Assembly (NCBI GenBank): GCA_015058045.1 | Contig: SVDC01000014.1 | Location: 17,132-81,131, forward strand | Direction of reading: 5' to 3' | DNA: 64,000 nt | Origin: Cellulosilyticum sp. | GTDB lineage: Bacteria > Bacillota > Clostridia > Lachnospirales > Cellulosilyticaceae | Shown: piece after piece, positions 53,781-63,925 of the stretch | Position numbering within the stretch: position 1 is the first letter of the stretch | How the letters are laid out: each line of letters begins with the position of its first letter | Notes under the pieces: generated by a model | Told to the model about the DNA's origin: nothing | The model's input: the letters and a program-made list of their open reading frames with translations, nothing else | Database searches by the model: none | Translations under genes and position numbers: made by a program

Positions 53781-54755
53781 TTAACTTAATGCTTCATTTT
53801 GTTTCTTAATAAAGTAAGCTAACTCATATCGACTTTCCGGTGCTGTTTCATAAACACAGTACTGCGGATTAATCACTTGTATAATCTTTTTAGCTAATGG
53901 ATGATCAAAAGGTATATGTCCATCTAAAGCATGAATATGTCTTTTTAAAATGGCTAATTTTTGTTTACTATCTTTTGTTTCTTGATATTTTTTAAGTAAG
54001 TAACTATGATCACGACTCATATAGCGTTTAGGTAAAGCTTTATTGAGGTGAACACCCTTAATCCATTTTCTTGTTTCTCCTAATGCCTCAATTGTTTTTT
54101 TAATATAGGCATAGGCCTCTTTCTCAGTTCCAATTTCATTATTATTTAAAGTAAGATGAGATACATCTACTAAATATCCTTTATTAGGATATTCAATTTG
54201 TTCAATAAACCATTTAGTAAGCTCTGGATCTTTATAGTTCAGTCCTGGCCACCATAGGTTTTCAAAAAGTAATAATGGTCCATCGTCTTCTTTTTTAAAG
54301 ACCTGATTGATTAATTCGATCGTAGCTTCCATAACTTCGTAATCGCTATACTCAAAAGTATAAGTAAAAGAATCCTCTGGTAAAACATGACTTACATGAA
54401 ACACCATATACTTTGCTTCTAAACTTCTTGCTCTTTCAAATTGTTTACGATAGCTATTAACAATGTCTTCTGGACTTTCTCCTTTATAGTAATTATAAAG
54501 TTCTTCTCTAGAAGCAAATTGCTTGTCTAATTGTGCCTTGTTTCCCCTCCAAAAGTCTAACCACATCGGATAAAAACTTAAATGGACACCTTGAACAATT
54601 TCTTTAGGAATTAAACTTAGGTCATAGTCCATTGTTAAACCTAATTCAATACCATCCATTTTATTTTTATAAATAAAGCTTTGAATTTCTTTCCAATCTC
54701 CATTAAACAAACCCAGTTGCTTACTTGTAGTGGAAAGGTGAAATAATTTCTCCAT
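53781..54755 (-). CDS. TIM-barrel (sugar isomerase/AP endonuclease family 2-like) protein
   Basis: 324 residues. The barrel pattern is visible: GIELGLTMDY, GVHLSFYPMW, YMVFHVSHVL, LLFENLWWPG, KGYLVDVSHLTLN, and GVHLNKAL. Glu, Asp and His residues at strand ends (FEN, DVSH, GVHLN, DGHIPFDHP) match metal ligands of xylose-isomerase-like and endonuclease IV-like enzymes. Substrate unknown. It lies 16 bases after the YcxB-like gene, which it probably follows on one transcript. Confidence 0.8.
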   Translation of the reverse strand: MEKLFHLSTTSKQLGLFNGDWKEIQSFIYKNKMDGIELGLTMDYDLSLIPKEIVQGVHLSFYPMWLDFWRGNKAQLDKQFASREELYNYYKGESPEDIVNSYRKQFERARSLEAKYMVFHVSHVLPEDSFTYTFEYSDYEVMEATIELINQVFKKEDDGPLLLFENLWWPGLNYKDPELTKWFIEQIEYPNKGYLVDVSHLTLNNNEIGTEKEAYAYIKKTIEALGETRKWIKGVHLNKALPKRYMSRDHSYLLKKYQETKDSKQKLAILKRHIHALDGHIPFDHPLAKKIIQVINPQYCVYETAPESRYELAYFIKKQNEALS

Positions 54756-54771
54756 GAGTTCCTACTTTCAT

Positions 54772-55302
54772 TTATCTTAATTGGCTTCTATCAGGTGCAA
54801 CTTCGCCAATCATCTTTCTTAGTTCTTGTAATTGTTCACTTGTCATATTGTGCTTAGGAATAATTTGGGCACTAATGTGATTCACATAAAATCTAAAGTC
54901 ATTTTTAGTTTCAATGATTTTTGCAAAAACATCCCAATTAATTGCTTCGCTAGCTTCTCCTATATCTAATACAATGTGTTCCTTTGAAAAAGTATAAACA
55001 ACACCATAAGCAAAAGCTGGTTGCTGCATTTGTGTTAGTGTAATCTTCCATACTCTCCATGGAATCATAATAAAAATTAAAACAGGTACAACCAGTAGAA
55101 CAATATGACGTGCAACGAAAATGTCCATTCGTTCTCCTGAAGTAAACATCTTATAGAAGAAGTAAACTAATACCCCTAGCCCTAAAGCAATGATCAGACA
55201 GTTTACAATATTTTTTCTTGCAACAGATGCATTATATCTTAAAACATCTTTTACTTTAAACTTAACGTCTAAAGTGAGTGCCTCGTTATTTTGCGTATTC
55301 AT
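54772..55302 (-). CDS. YcxB-like membrane protein
   Basis: 176 residues, RBS TAAGGAGGAG. Two membrane helices (IVNCLIIALGLGVLVYFFY and IVLLVVPVLIFIMIPW) are followed by a PH-like domain (YTFSKEHIVLDIGEASEAINW, KIIETKNDFRFYVNHISAQI, IPKHNM), the YcxB layout. No function is assigned to the family. Confidence 0.78.
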   Translation of the reverse strand: MNTQNNEALTLDVKFKVKDVLRYNASVARKNIVNCLIIALGLGVLVYFFYKMFTSGERMDIFVARHIVLLVVPVLIFIMIPWRVWKITLTQMQQPAFAYGVVYTFSKEHIVLDIGEASEAINWDVFAKIIETKNDFRFYVNHISAQIIPKHNMTSEQLQELRKMIGEVAPDRSQLR

Positions 55303-55423
55303 GTTTTAAGCTCCTCCTTACTTGGTAATAGTGCTATTATAACATTTTTCCTTAAAATAACCAATAAGCTACAATAGTATTTATCTGGCACTATTTTTAT
55401 AGCTATTTTCTATCATTTCAAAA

Positions 55424-55460
55424 AAAATAGAGGTATATGATACTTATATACCTCTATTTT
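55424..55460 (-). terminator. Terminator after the glucokinase gene
   Basis: AAAATAGAGGTATA / TATACCTCTATTTT, a 14-bp perfect stem. Confidence 0.88.
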
Positions 55461-55500
55461 CCCTTTTAATCCCTATTTTTTTAAAGCCTTTATGTACACT

Positions 55501-56457
55501 TTATAGAGTGGTTCCTAGGAAAGCAGCGCCAATAATCCCCGCATCATTTCCTAATGTTGCTGCTGTAATCTTCGTTTTTAAAGATAAACCACCATACATT
55601 TCTTCTTGTACATATTTTGTTACTGGGTTCGTTAAATACTCTTTTTGTGCACTCATTCCTCCACCTAATACAATCATACTAGGTTCTAAAGTATTGATAA
55701 GATTGGTTAAACCACAAGCAATATATTTATAGTAAGTCTCCAAAACATCACTTGCTACCTTATCCCCTGTCTTAGCTGCATCAAATACGACTTTTGCATT
55801 AATATTTTCTATCTTACCATCTTTAGCTAAAGCTAAAATCTGACTTTCTGGATGCTTAGCTACTGCTTCTTTTGCTTGTCTAATAAGTGCTGTTGCTGAA
55901 GCATATTGCTCCCAACATCCTTTACGTCCACATCCACATTGAAGTCCACCCTCAAAACTAATCACTTGATGCCCAATTTCTCCTGCACCAAAGAAACTTC
56001 CTCTATTAATTTTACCATTTGCAATAATGCCACCGCCTACACCTGTGCCCAGTGTAACAACAATAACATTGTCTTCACCTTTTGCAGCGCCGCAAATAAC
56101 TTCTCCGAGTGCTGCACAGTTTGCATCATTTTCTACATAGACATCAGTATGAATATACTTTTGGATTTCATGTCGTACATTTACATGGTCAAAGTTTAAG
56201 TTACTAGATGATAAAATAACACCTTCATTGGGTGAAGCAATCCCTGGACTCCCAATTCCTATAGAATGAATGTCTTCTTCTGTAATCCCTTCCTTATCCA
56301 TTACTGCCTTACAAAGCATTGCCATATCTTTCAGCACTTCTTCAAAGCTTCTTTCACGACCTGTAGGACCACTGATACTTTGAATAATCTGATATGTTTC
56401 ATTCACCAATCCTACTTTAATTGTTGTTCCACCTAAATCTACACCTAAGTAATACAT
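55501..56457 (-). CDS. ROK family glucokinase
   Basis: 318 residues. ATP-binding start LGVDLGGTTIKVGLV, substrate motif VENDANCAALGE, VVTLGTGVGGGI, and the ROK zinc site QCGCGRKGCWEQ with its conserved EIGHQ. It phosphorylates glucose using ATP. It follows hprK by 23 bases, so sugar kinase and catabolite-control kinase share a transcript. The ROK fold together with the enzyme-length protein, no N-terminal DNA-binding domain, supports kinase rather than repressor. Confidence 0.93.
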   Translation of the reverse strand: MYYLGVDLGGTTIKVGLVNETYQIIQSISGPTGRERSFEEVLKDMAMLCKAVMDKEGITEEDIHSIGIGSPGIASPNEGVILSSSNLNFDHVNVRHEIQKYIHTDVYVENDANCAALGEVICGAAKGEDNVIVVTLGTGVGGGIIANGKINRGSFFGAGEIGHQVISFEGGLQCGCGRKGCWEQYASATALIRQAKEAVAKHPESQILALAKDGKIENINAKVVFDAAKTGDKVASDVLETYYKYIACGLTNLINTLEPSMIVLGGGMSAQKEYLTNPVTKYVQEEMYGGLSLKTKITAATLGNDAGIIGAAFLGTTL

Positions 56458-56480
56458 GCGAATCCTCCCTAATATGACTT

Positions 56481-57416
56481 TTAATATTTATTTTTTTGTA
56501 AATTATTCATGACACGATCATTTAATGCCTCTGCTGCATTATATCCCATTTTCTTTTGTCTAAAGTTAATAGCTGCTGTTTCACAAATAATAGCTACATT
56601 ACGCCCTGGTCGAATTGGAATAGCATTAGTTACTACCTTAATCCCCATAATATCTGTATATTCATTACTTAATCCTAAACGATCATACTGCTTCGTTTGA
56701 TCCCAAGCTTCTAAACGAATAATTAAATCAATATTTTTAGCTTCTTTTACTGCACATACACCAAAAATTTGTTTAATATCTACAATTCCAATTCCCCTTA
56801 CTTCAATAAAATGTCTGATTACCTCTGGAGCTGACCCCAAAAGTGTTTTTTCTGAAACCTTTTTAATTTCTACAGCATCATCTGCTACCAAGCGATGTCC
56901 ACGTTTGATGAGCTCAAGGGCTGTTTCACTTTTTCCAATCCCACTTTCCCCTGTAATTAAAACCCCTTCACCAAAGATATCCACTAATACACCATGCATA
57001 GAAAGTCTTGGTGCAAGTTCCACATGAAGCCATCTATTAGCCTCTGCTAGAAAACTACTGGTCGGCATATTGGTCCTAAAAATAGGAATATTATTTTCTC
57101 TAGCACATTCTAACATATAAGGAAATACAGTCAGTTCATCACGACATAGAACAATACATGGAATTTCTTTATAGCTCATCAAACGTCTAATTTTCTTATT
57201 ACGTTCTTCTTCACTCATTTTTTCTAGATAAGTGTGCTCGACTTTCCCAATGATTTGTAATCTAGTGGGATCAAAATAATCAAAAAAACCTGCTAGTTGT
57301 AATGCTGGTCTATTAACGTCACACTCTGTAATCTTACGATGTTTTAATTCAATCTCCGGTGTGAGTAATTCAACCTTTAATTGTTCTTTCATCTGTTCTA
57401 CTGTAACAAAATACAT
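56481..57416 (-). CDS. hprK: HPr(Ser) kinase/phosphorylase
   Basis: 311 residues from the ATG at 57416 with AAGGAGG upstream; the longer TTG-initiated frame contains that RBS. Walker A GESGIGKSETALELIKRGH, capping VADDAVEI, and the signature EVRGIGIVDIKQIFG are present. It phosphorylates Ser46 of HPr in response to glycolytic intermediates and controls carbon catabolite repression. It lies between uvrC and the glucokinase gene, an arrangement common in clostridia. Confidence 0.96.
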   Translation of the reverse strand: MYFVTVEQMKEQLKVELLTPEIELKHRKITECDVNRPALQLAGFFDYFDPTRLQIIGKVEHTYLEKMSEEERNKKIRRLMSYKEIPCIVLCRDELTVFPYMLECARENNIPIFRTNMPTSSFLAEANRWLHVELAPRLSMHGVLVDIFGEGVLITGESGIGKSETALELIKRGHRLVADDAVEIKKVSEKTLLGSAPEVIRHFIEVRGIGIVDIKQIFGVCAVKEAKNIDLIIRLEAWDQTKQYDRLGLSNEYTDIMGIKVVTNAIPIRPGRNVAIICETAAINFRQKKMGYNAAEALNDRVMNNLQKNKY

Positions 57417-57525
57417 TTTTTTCCTCCTTAAGCCCAATCTTTAGCCCTTATATTATAGCATTTTCATACTTTATTTCCTATCTATGATATTGACAAATTT
57501 ATATGAATTTATTGTCTTATTCTTT

Positions 57526-59370
57526 TTATCCCCTATGCTTTCCATGAAAGTATTCATAAATATTACTTGCTACGTTTTGTGGAATGCCTTCACATGCTTC
57601 AATTTCTTCTAAACTTGCATTTTTTAAATTCTCTACACTTTTAAAGTGAGTTAAAAGATGTTTCTTTCTTTCCTTTCCAATTCCAGGAATTTCATCTAAG
57701 ATAGATTGAACTTGTGCCTTGCTACGAAGTTTTTTATGGTATTCAATAGAAAATCGATGCACCTCATCTTGTACCCTTGTAATAAGCTTAAAGCCCTCTG
57801 AACGTGGATCTAAAAGGACCTCTTCTCCCTGATATAATAAACCTCTTGTACGGTGGCGATCATCTTTTACCATGCCACAGATAGGAATATTTAAAGCATA
57901 GCGTTCCATGACTTTTTCTGCTACACTTACTTGTCCTTTACCACCATCCATTAAAATTAAATCTGGCATCTTTGTAAAACTATTTTCTGCCTTTTCTGTT
58001 TTCATACGATTAAAACGACGGTCTAGTACTTCTTCTAAACTGCCATAATCATTAGGTCCAAAAATACTTTTAATCTTAAACTTACGATAATCACTCTTCT
58101 TAGGTTTTCCACCTTCAAAAACAACCATTCCACCTACAGATTGAATCCCTTGTGTATTGGAAATATCATATGCTTCCATACGATAAGGACGTTTTTCTAA
58201 TCCTACTGCTTGCTGAATCTCTTCTAATGCACCTTGGGTACGTTCCTGTTCTTTCTTAATGTGCTCTCCAAATTGACTAAGCGTTACTTCTGCATTTTTA
58301 CTTGCAAGCTCCATAAGTCCATGTTTTTGTCCTTTTTGTGGCACAACAATTTGAACTTTGCTTCCTCTTTTTTCTGCTAAATAGTTTTCTAAAACTTCTA
58401 ATTCACTAGGGGTACGTTCAATGACAATTTCTTTTGGAATGAAGGTTGCATTGGCATAAAATTGTACTAAAAAGTCCCTAAAAATATCTTCAATCACTTC
58501 ATCTTCCGTTCCATCTAGATAAAAATGCTCTCTCCCTACTAATTTACCTTGTCTCACAAAATAAACTTGTACCAATGTATCTTCTGGACTTTTAGCAAAG
58601 GCAATAATATCTTGATCTAGCATAGAACTTAAAGTAGCAGTTTGCTTTTGCTCTATCTTTTCAATCGCCATTATTTGATCTCTTAAAGTAGCTGCTCTTT
58701 CAAATTGTAGTTCCTCTGACGCTAGGAGCATCTCTTCCTTAAGTCTTTTAATAACTTCTTTATAATTTCCACTTAAAAAACTCACTACTTCATCAGTCAT
58801 TTTTCTATACTCTTCTTGACTGATTTTACCTTCACAAGGTGCATCACATTTTCCAATATGGCAATTTAAACAAGCTCTTTCTTTTCCAATATCCTTTGGT
58901 AAATTTCTAGAACAGGTCCTCAGCGTCCATGTATTTTTAATAATCTCAACAATCTCCCACATAGCTGATGTATTGGTATAAGGTCCAAAATATCTTGCCC
59001 CATCCTTTTTCATTTGTCTAACCACTGTCATTTTAGGAAAGGGATCCTGTACATTCACTTTAATATAAGGATATGTTTTATCATCTTTTAGCCTAATATT
59101 ATACTTAGGATCATACTTCTTAATTAAGTTACACTCTAAAACTAAGGCTTCTACCTCAGAACGTGTGATAATATATTCAAAACTGGCAATATGTTGAACC
59201 ATTTTTTTGACTTTAATGGAATGATTTTTAGAGCTTTGAAAATATTGTCTCACTCTATTTTTTAAATTAATGGCCTTTCCAACATAAATAATATGACCAG
59301 TATCATCTTTCATCAAATAAACACCTGGTGAATCTGGTAATTTTTTTAGTTCTTCTTCAATATGAAACAT
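57526..59370 (-). CDS. uvrC: Excinuclease ABC subunit C
   Basis: 614 residues from the ATG at 59370 (AAGGAGG about 14 bases upstream; the frame stays open to 59427). Domains: GIY-YIG nuclease (PGVYLMKDDTGHIIYVGKA), a Cys-rich segment (CSRNLPKDIGKERACLNCHIG), UvrB-binding UVR motif (ERAATLRDQIMAIEKIEQKQ), the RNase H-like nuclease (MEAYDISNTQGIQSVGGMVV), and C-terminal helix-hairpin-helix (LDEIPGIGKERKKHLL). It makes both incisions in nucleotide excision repair. No LexA box was seen upstream, unlike uvrA. Confidence 0.97.
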   Translation of the reverse strand: MFHIEEELKKLPDSPGVYLMKDDTGHIIYVGKAINLKNRVRQYFQSSKNHSIKVKKMVQHIASFEYIITRSEVEALVLECNLIKKYDPKYNIRLKDDKTYPYIKVNVQDPFPKMTVVRQMKKDGARYFGPYTNTSAMWEIVEIIKNTWTLRTCSRNLPKDIGKERACLNCHIGKCDAPCEGKISQEEYRKMTDEVVSFLSGNYKEVIKRLKEEMLLASEELQFERAATLRDQIMAIEKIEQKQTATLSSMLDQDIIAFAKSPEDTLVQVYFVRQGKLVGREHFYLDGTEDEVIEDIFRDFLVQFYANATFIPKEIVIERTPSELEVLENYLAEKRGSKVQIVVPQKGQKHGLMELASKNAEVTLSQFGEHIKKEQERTQGALEEIQQAVGLEKRPYRMEAYDISNTQGIQSVGGMVVFEGGKPKKSDYRKFKIKSIFGPNDYGSLEEVLDRRFNRMKTEKAENSFTKMPDLILMDGGKGQVSVAEKVMERYALNIPICGMVKDDRHRTRGLLYQGEEVLLDPRSEGFKLITRVQDEVHRFSIEYHKKLRSKAQVQSILDEIPGIGKERKKHLLTHFKSVENLKNASLEEIEACEGIPQNVASNIYEYFHGKHRG

Positions 59371-59563
59371 CTGAAATTGGCCTACCTCCTTTATCCTTCT
59401 CTTACTATTATTATACCATAGCCCCATATATTACTATATTATTTCATTCTTTTTAAAAACATATGATATTTTCGCAAGAATAATTGCCATTTATGTCTAA
59501 TCGCATTATACTAATATTGTATTTTATATTAAAATTCATTATTTTTTAGGAGGAAAGAATAAT

Positions 59564-60733
59564 ATGAAAATGAGCAAAAACTACAAAAAACTTTGCTTAG
59601 TTCTAGGACTTAGCGGTATTGTTGGTGCTGGTTCTGTTACTGCCGCTCAAGCTACACGCAGTCTTCAAGCTACATATAGAGATATTAAAGTTACATACAA
59701 TAACGTTCAACAAACAATTGCACAAGAACCTTTTTCAGTAGATGGCACTGTTTATGTACCACTTCGTGCTATTAGTGATATTTTTGGTGCAACTGCAAAC
59801 TGGCAACCAACAACTAATACCGTTGCTTTATCAGGTGGCGCTTCAAATAATACAAATAATGCTACATCTCAAGCTGAAATTACAAACTTAAATTATCAAA
59901 TTGCAGCACTTCAACAAGAACTGAATGCTGCTAAAACTGAACTTGCTCAATATAAAGCAAATGAAATGATTAATAATAACACACAAGTTAATAACAATAC
60001 ATCAGGTTCAACTATTACAACTGATCAACTTAAAGTAACAGAAAATGAACTCAACACAGAGTACGCAGATTTCTTCAGCAATATTTCTTTCTATTATACC
60101 TTATCCCTTTCTGGTAATGAAATTAATGTAAATATTGCTTATGACACAAGATCAGAAAATACATCTTATGAAAAGTTATCTACATCTAAGATTGAAACTT
60201 ATATGAAAAAACTTGGTGATTTTATTGCTAGCAAACACCAAGATATTGCTATCTCTGGTACAATCGAATATACAAATGAAAGTCTAGAAAAAGCAAGCTT
60301 TACAAGAAGCAAAACTGGTAAATATTCATATGCACACTCTTTTGATGAAGAAGGCATTAAAGAAATTCTTGAAGATGAAACTGGTAACTACTTCTACTTT
60401 AACAACATTGGCTTTAGCTCTTTATATATTAATAGCTATGATGTTGCTATTAGAGACGCTAAATCTACTGTTAATGTTAAACTTTATCTTTCACCAGATG
60501 AGACCTTTAAAACAACTTGGGGGCAAACTAAAACAAATAATCTACTATCAGGAAAACTCACTGACTCTGAACGTAAATATGCTGTTGAAGATCAATTAGA
60601 AGACCTTCAAGAAGCGCTTATGGATTTAACTAATGGCTATGAAGTGAATATTGATGTTTACTATAATACTACCAATGTAATTGCATCTATTAATGCAGAC
60701 GGTAAAGTATCTACAAAAACTTTCGAATATTAA
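59564..60733 (+). CDS. Secreted protein with copper amine oxidase-like N-terminal (stalk) domain
   Basis: 389 residues, RBS TTAGGAGG. Signal peptide ending near AAQA. A stalk-type domain of ~60 residues (DIKVTYNNVQQTIAQEPFSV, then GTVYVPLRAISDIFGATANWQ) is typical of Firmicutes cell-surface proteins. An Asn/Thr-rich region with a short coiled coil (AEITNLNYQIAALQQELNAA, about 100-130) follows. The last ~215 residues are a beta-rich domain I do not recognise, with a repeated ISGTIEY / VNVKLYL pattern. Function unknown; exported and probably wall-associated. Confidence 0.85.
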   Translation: MKMSKNYKKLCLVLGLSGIVGAGSVTAAQATRSLQATYRDIKVTYNNVQQTIAQEPFSVDGTVYVPLRAISDIFGATANWQPTTNTVALSGGASNNTNNATSQAEITNLNYQIAALQQELNAAKTELAQYKANEMINNNTQVNNNTSGSTITTDQLKVTENELNTEYADFFSNISFYYTLSLSGNEINVNIAYDTRSENTSYEKLSTSKIETYMKKLGDFIASKHQDIAISGTIEYTNESLEKASFTRSKTGKYSYAHSFDEEGIKEILEDETGNYFYFNNIGFSSLYINSYDVAIRDAKSTVNVKLYLSPDETFKTTWGQTKTNNLLSGKLTDSERKYAVEDQLEDLQEALMDLTNGYEVNIDVYYNTTNVIASINADGKVSTKTFEY

Positions 60734-60809
60734 TCTAACGTATCTACTAATATTAGTAAACAAATTACTTATACTATTAGTATGAGATTGATTGATACTC
60801 ATTTTAAAT

Positions 60810-60851
60810 AAAAGCCGTATATCCCACGTAAAAGTGGGATATACGGCTTTT
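60810..60851. terminator. Bidirectional terminator between the stalk-domain gene and uvrA
   Basis: AAAAGCCGTATATCCCAC / GTGGGATATACGGCTTTT, an 18-bp perfect stem. Confidence 0.93.
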
Positions 60852-60859
60852 ATTTCTAC

Positions 60860-63706
60860 TTATTTTCTATTTTGCTGTTCTAAGTGTTTCTTTAAAAACA
60901 TCCCTGTATAGGATTGTTCATTTTTCATAACCTGTTCTGGTGTTCCCTGAGCCACAATCGTACCACCTCTAAATCCACCCTCTGGCCCCATATCAATAAT
61001 ATGGTCTGCAACTTTAATCACATCTAAGTTGTGTTCAATGACTACAACTGAGTTACCTGAGTCTACTAAACGTTGTAGGATACCAATAAGTTTGTCTACA
61101 TCAGCAAAATGAAGTCCTGTTGTTGGTTCATCTAAAATATAGATTGTTTTACCTGTACTACGTTTACTAAGTTCTGTAGCTAATTTGACACGTTGTGCTT
61201 CCCCTCCTGATAAAGTTGTAGAAGGTTGTCCTAGACGAATATAAGATAGCCCTACATCTGCTAAAGTTTGCAGCTTACGTGCAATACTTGGAATATTTTC
61301 AAAGAACTTAACGGCTTCTTCAATGGTCATATCCAGTACATCTGCAATAGATTTGTCTTTATATTTCACTTCTAAAGTTTCTCTATTATATCGACTGCCT
61401 TTACATGATTCACATGGGACATATACATCTGGCAAAAAGTGCATTTCAATTTTAATCATCCCATCTCCTTGACAAGCTTCACAACGTCCACCTTTTACAT
61501 TAAAACTAAAACGTCCTTTTTGATAGCCTTTCATCTTCGCTTCCTGTGTTTGGGCAAATAAATCACGAATTTGATCAAACACCCCTGTATAGGTGGCTGG
61601 ATTAGAGCGTGGTGTTCGTCCAATTGGAGACTGATCAATATTAATAACCTTATCTAGATGCTCCATCCCTTTAATTTCTTTATGTGGACCCGGTTTAACC
61701 TTTGCTCTATTTAAATCTCTTGCTAAACGCTTAAGCAAGATTTCATTAATTAAACTGCTTTTACCTGAACCAGAAACGCCTGTAATACAAGTTAAAGTCC
61801 CTAGTGGTAATTTTAATGTAACATTCTTTAAATTGTTAGCTTTTGCCCCTGTTAAAGTTAATGTATTTCCGTTGCCTTTACGACGTACAGCTGGTATTTC
61901 TATAGCTTTACGTCCACTTAAATAGGCACCTGTTAAAGAGTCTTCACAAGCTAAAATAGTTTCTACTGGTCCCGAAGCAATAATTTCTCCACCATGCTCC
62001 CCTGCACCTGGACCAATATCAACAATCCAGTCTGCTGCATACATGGTATCTTCATCATGCTCTACCACAATTAGAGTATTTCCTAGTTTTTTTAGTTTCA
62101 CTAATGTTTGAATCAGTTTATCATTATCACGTTGATGAAGCCCAATACTTGGTTCATCTAAAATATAAAGGACCCCTACTAACCCTGAACCAATTTGCGT
62201 TGCCAAACGAATACGCTGTGCTTCCCCACCTGATAAAGTTCCAGATGAACGAGATAACGTTAAATAGTCTAATCCTACATCTACTAAGAAACCAAGTCTT
62301 GCATTAATTTCTTTTAAAATACGCTCTCCAATGGCTAATTGTCTTTCTGAAAGCTTTACTTGCTCAAAGAATGTTTTTAAGTCTCCAATGGAATAATGAG
62401 TTAATTCATCAATATTTTTATCTGCTACGGTAACAGCTAAAACTTCAGGTTTTAAACGTGCTCCTTTACAAGTAGAACAAGGCACACTTGTCATTAAAGC
62501 TTCATACTCTTGTTTTGCTGAATCAGAGTATGTTTCATCATAACGCTTTTTCGTATTCGCTAAAACACCTTCAAAAGCATATTCATAGTGTTTCGTGCCA
62601 TACATGCCTGAAAAAGTAAAAGATATGGTTTCCTTGCCTGTTCCATATAAAATCATATGTTGAATTTTTTCTGGAAGCTCATTAAATGGCGTATCTAAAT
62701 CAAAGTGGTATTTTTCCATTAAAGCTGTAAACAGAGCGTAAGCATAGCTATCTGAATTACCAATAGAACCCCATCCTGGAACAGCAATGGCCCCCTCTCT
62801 TAAAGTTAAACTTGGAATTGGAATAACTAGTTCTGGATCTACTTCTAAATGCTCACCTAATCCTGTACAAGCTGGGCATGCACCCTGTGGATTATTGAAA
62901 GAGAAAGAACGCGGCTCTAGTTCTTCTACACTAATATTACAATCTGGGCAAGATAAACTTTCACTAAAACGCATTTCTTCTTGTCCTACTACATCTACTA
63001 GCATTAAACCATCCGCAAGTTTCATAACCGTTTCAATAGAATCCGTTAAACGTTTTTCAATTCCCGCCTTAATCACTAAACGATCCACAACAATTTCAAT
63101 GGTATGCTTCTTATTTTTCTCTAGCTGAACATTTTCCTCTGTTAAATCATACATTTCACCATCAATACGTGCTCTTACATAGCCTTGTTTCTGAGCAGTG
63201 TCCAGTACTTTTTCGTGCATCCCTTTTCTGGCTCTTACAACAGGGGCTAGTAGTTGGATTTTTGTACGTTCTTCTAATTTCATTAAAGTATCTACGATTT
63301 GATCCACGGTTTGTTTCTTAATTTCCTTACCACATTTAGGACAGTGTGGTACCCCTACACGGGCAAATAATAAACGTAAATAATCATAAATTTCTGTAAC
63401 CGTTCCTACTGTAGAACGTGGATTTTTACTGGTTGTTTTTTGATCTATAGAAATGGCTGGTGACAAACCCGAAATACTTTCTACCTCTGGTTTATCCATT
63501 TGCCCTAAGAACTGTCTTGCATAAGCAGAAAGTGATTCTACATAACGTCTCTGTCCTTCTGCATAAATGGTATCAAAGGCCAATGAAGACTTTCCCGAAC
63601 CACTAAGCCCTGTAAAAACAATTAATTGGTCACGATCTAATTCCAAATCAACATTTTTTAAGTTATGCTCTTTAGCACCCTTAATGACAATCTTATTATT
63701 CTTCAT
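60860..63706 (-). CDS. uvrA: Excinuclease ABC subunit A
   Basis: 948 residues, the usual length. Two ABC ATPase modules: Walker [15 protein letters not shown] and [13 protein letters not shown]; signatures [14 protein letters not shown] and [14 protein letters not shown]; three zinc fingers (CPKCGKEI..., CPDCNIS / CPACTGLG, and [10 protein letters not shown]...CESCKGSRY). It recognises bulky DNA damage and loads UvrB. RBS GAAGGGGA. A consensus-like promoter with an overlapping LexA box lies 40-80 bases upstream, so it should be induced by DNA damage. No uvrB is in the window. Confidence 0.98.
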   Translation of the reverse strand: MKNNKIVIKGAKEHNLKNVDLELDRDQLIVFTGLSGSGKSSLAFDTIYAEGQRRYVESLSAYARQFLGQMDKPEVESISGLSPAISIDQKTTSKNPRSTVGTVTEIYDYLRLLFARVGVPHCPKCGKEIKKQTVDQIVDTLMKLEERTKIQLLAPVVRARKGMHEKVLDTAQKQGYVRARIDGEMYDLTEENVQLEKNKKHTIEIVVDRLVIKAGIEKRLTDSIETVMKLADGLMLVDVVGQEEMRFSESLSCPDCNISVEELEPRSFSFNNPQGACPACTGLGEHLEVDPELVIPIPSLTLREGAIAVPGWGSIGNSDSYAYALFTALMEKYHFDLDTPFNELPEKIQHMILYGTGKETISFTFSGMYGTKHYEYAFEGVLANTKKRYDETYSDSAKQEYEALMTSVPCSTCKGARLKPEVLAVTVADKNIDELTHYSIGDLKTFFEQVKLSERQLAIGERILKEINARLGFLVDVGLDYLTLSRSSGTLSGGEAQRIRLATQIGSGLVGVLYILDEPSIGLHQRDNDKLIQTLVKLKKLGNTLIVVEHDEDTMYAADWIVDIGPGAGEHGGEIIASGPVETILACEDSLTGAYLSGRKAIEIPAVRRKGNGNTLTLTGAKANNLKNVTLKLPLGTLTCITGVSGSGKSSLINEILLKRLARDLNRAKVKPGPHKEIKGMEHLDKVINIDQSPIGRTPRSNPATYTGVFDQIRDLFAQTQEAKMKGYQKGRFSFNVKGGRCEACQGDGMIKIEMHFLPDVYVPCESCKGSRYNRETLEVKYKDKSIADVLDMTIEEAVKFFENIPSIARKLQTLADVGLSYIRLGQPSTTLSGGEAQRVKLATELSKRSTGKTIYILDEPTTGLHFADVDKLIGILQRLVDSGNSVVVIEHNLDVIKVADHIIDMGPEGGFRGGTIVAQGTPEQVMKNEQSYTGMFLKKHLEQQNRK

Positions 63707-63744
63707 ATGTGTCCCCTTCTTTATTTTTCTATTTGCTATGTGCT

Positions 63745-63773
63745 ATTATAACATTTCTCATCATCTTTTTCAA
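63745..63773 (-). promoter_or_regulatory. Promoter of uvrA
   Basis: -35 TTGAAA (63768-63773), 17-bp spacer, -10 TATAAT (63745-63750) on the minus strand. Confidence 0.82.
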
Positions 63774-63784
63774 ACACATGTTCG
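63771..63784 (-). promoter_or_regulatory. LexA (SOS) box of uvrA
   Basis: Minus-strand CGAACATGTGTTTG matches the Gram-positive LexA/DinR consensus CGAACnnnnGTTYG. It overlaps the -35 hexamer by three bases, as expected for a repressor site. Confidence 0.85.
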
Positions 63785-63925
63785 ACCTTTTTTGTAACTT
63801 TTATTTTTATTATGACACGCTTGTTTCCTTTTCATGTCTTAAACATTTGTCTTAAATAAGTATACCCTCTGTACTGAATTTTTCTTACATTTTAACTACT
63901 TTTATGTACATCTCATCTAATGATA

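Noticed and set aside
57480..57525. TTGACA hexamer between uvrC and hprK
   Set aside because: It is on the plus strand, opposite to the neighbouring genes, and has no -10 at proper distance.
62104..63128. Plus-strand open frames opposite uvrA
   Set aside because: Antisense shadows of a well-conserved gene, without RBS or family likeness.
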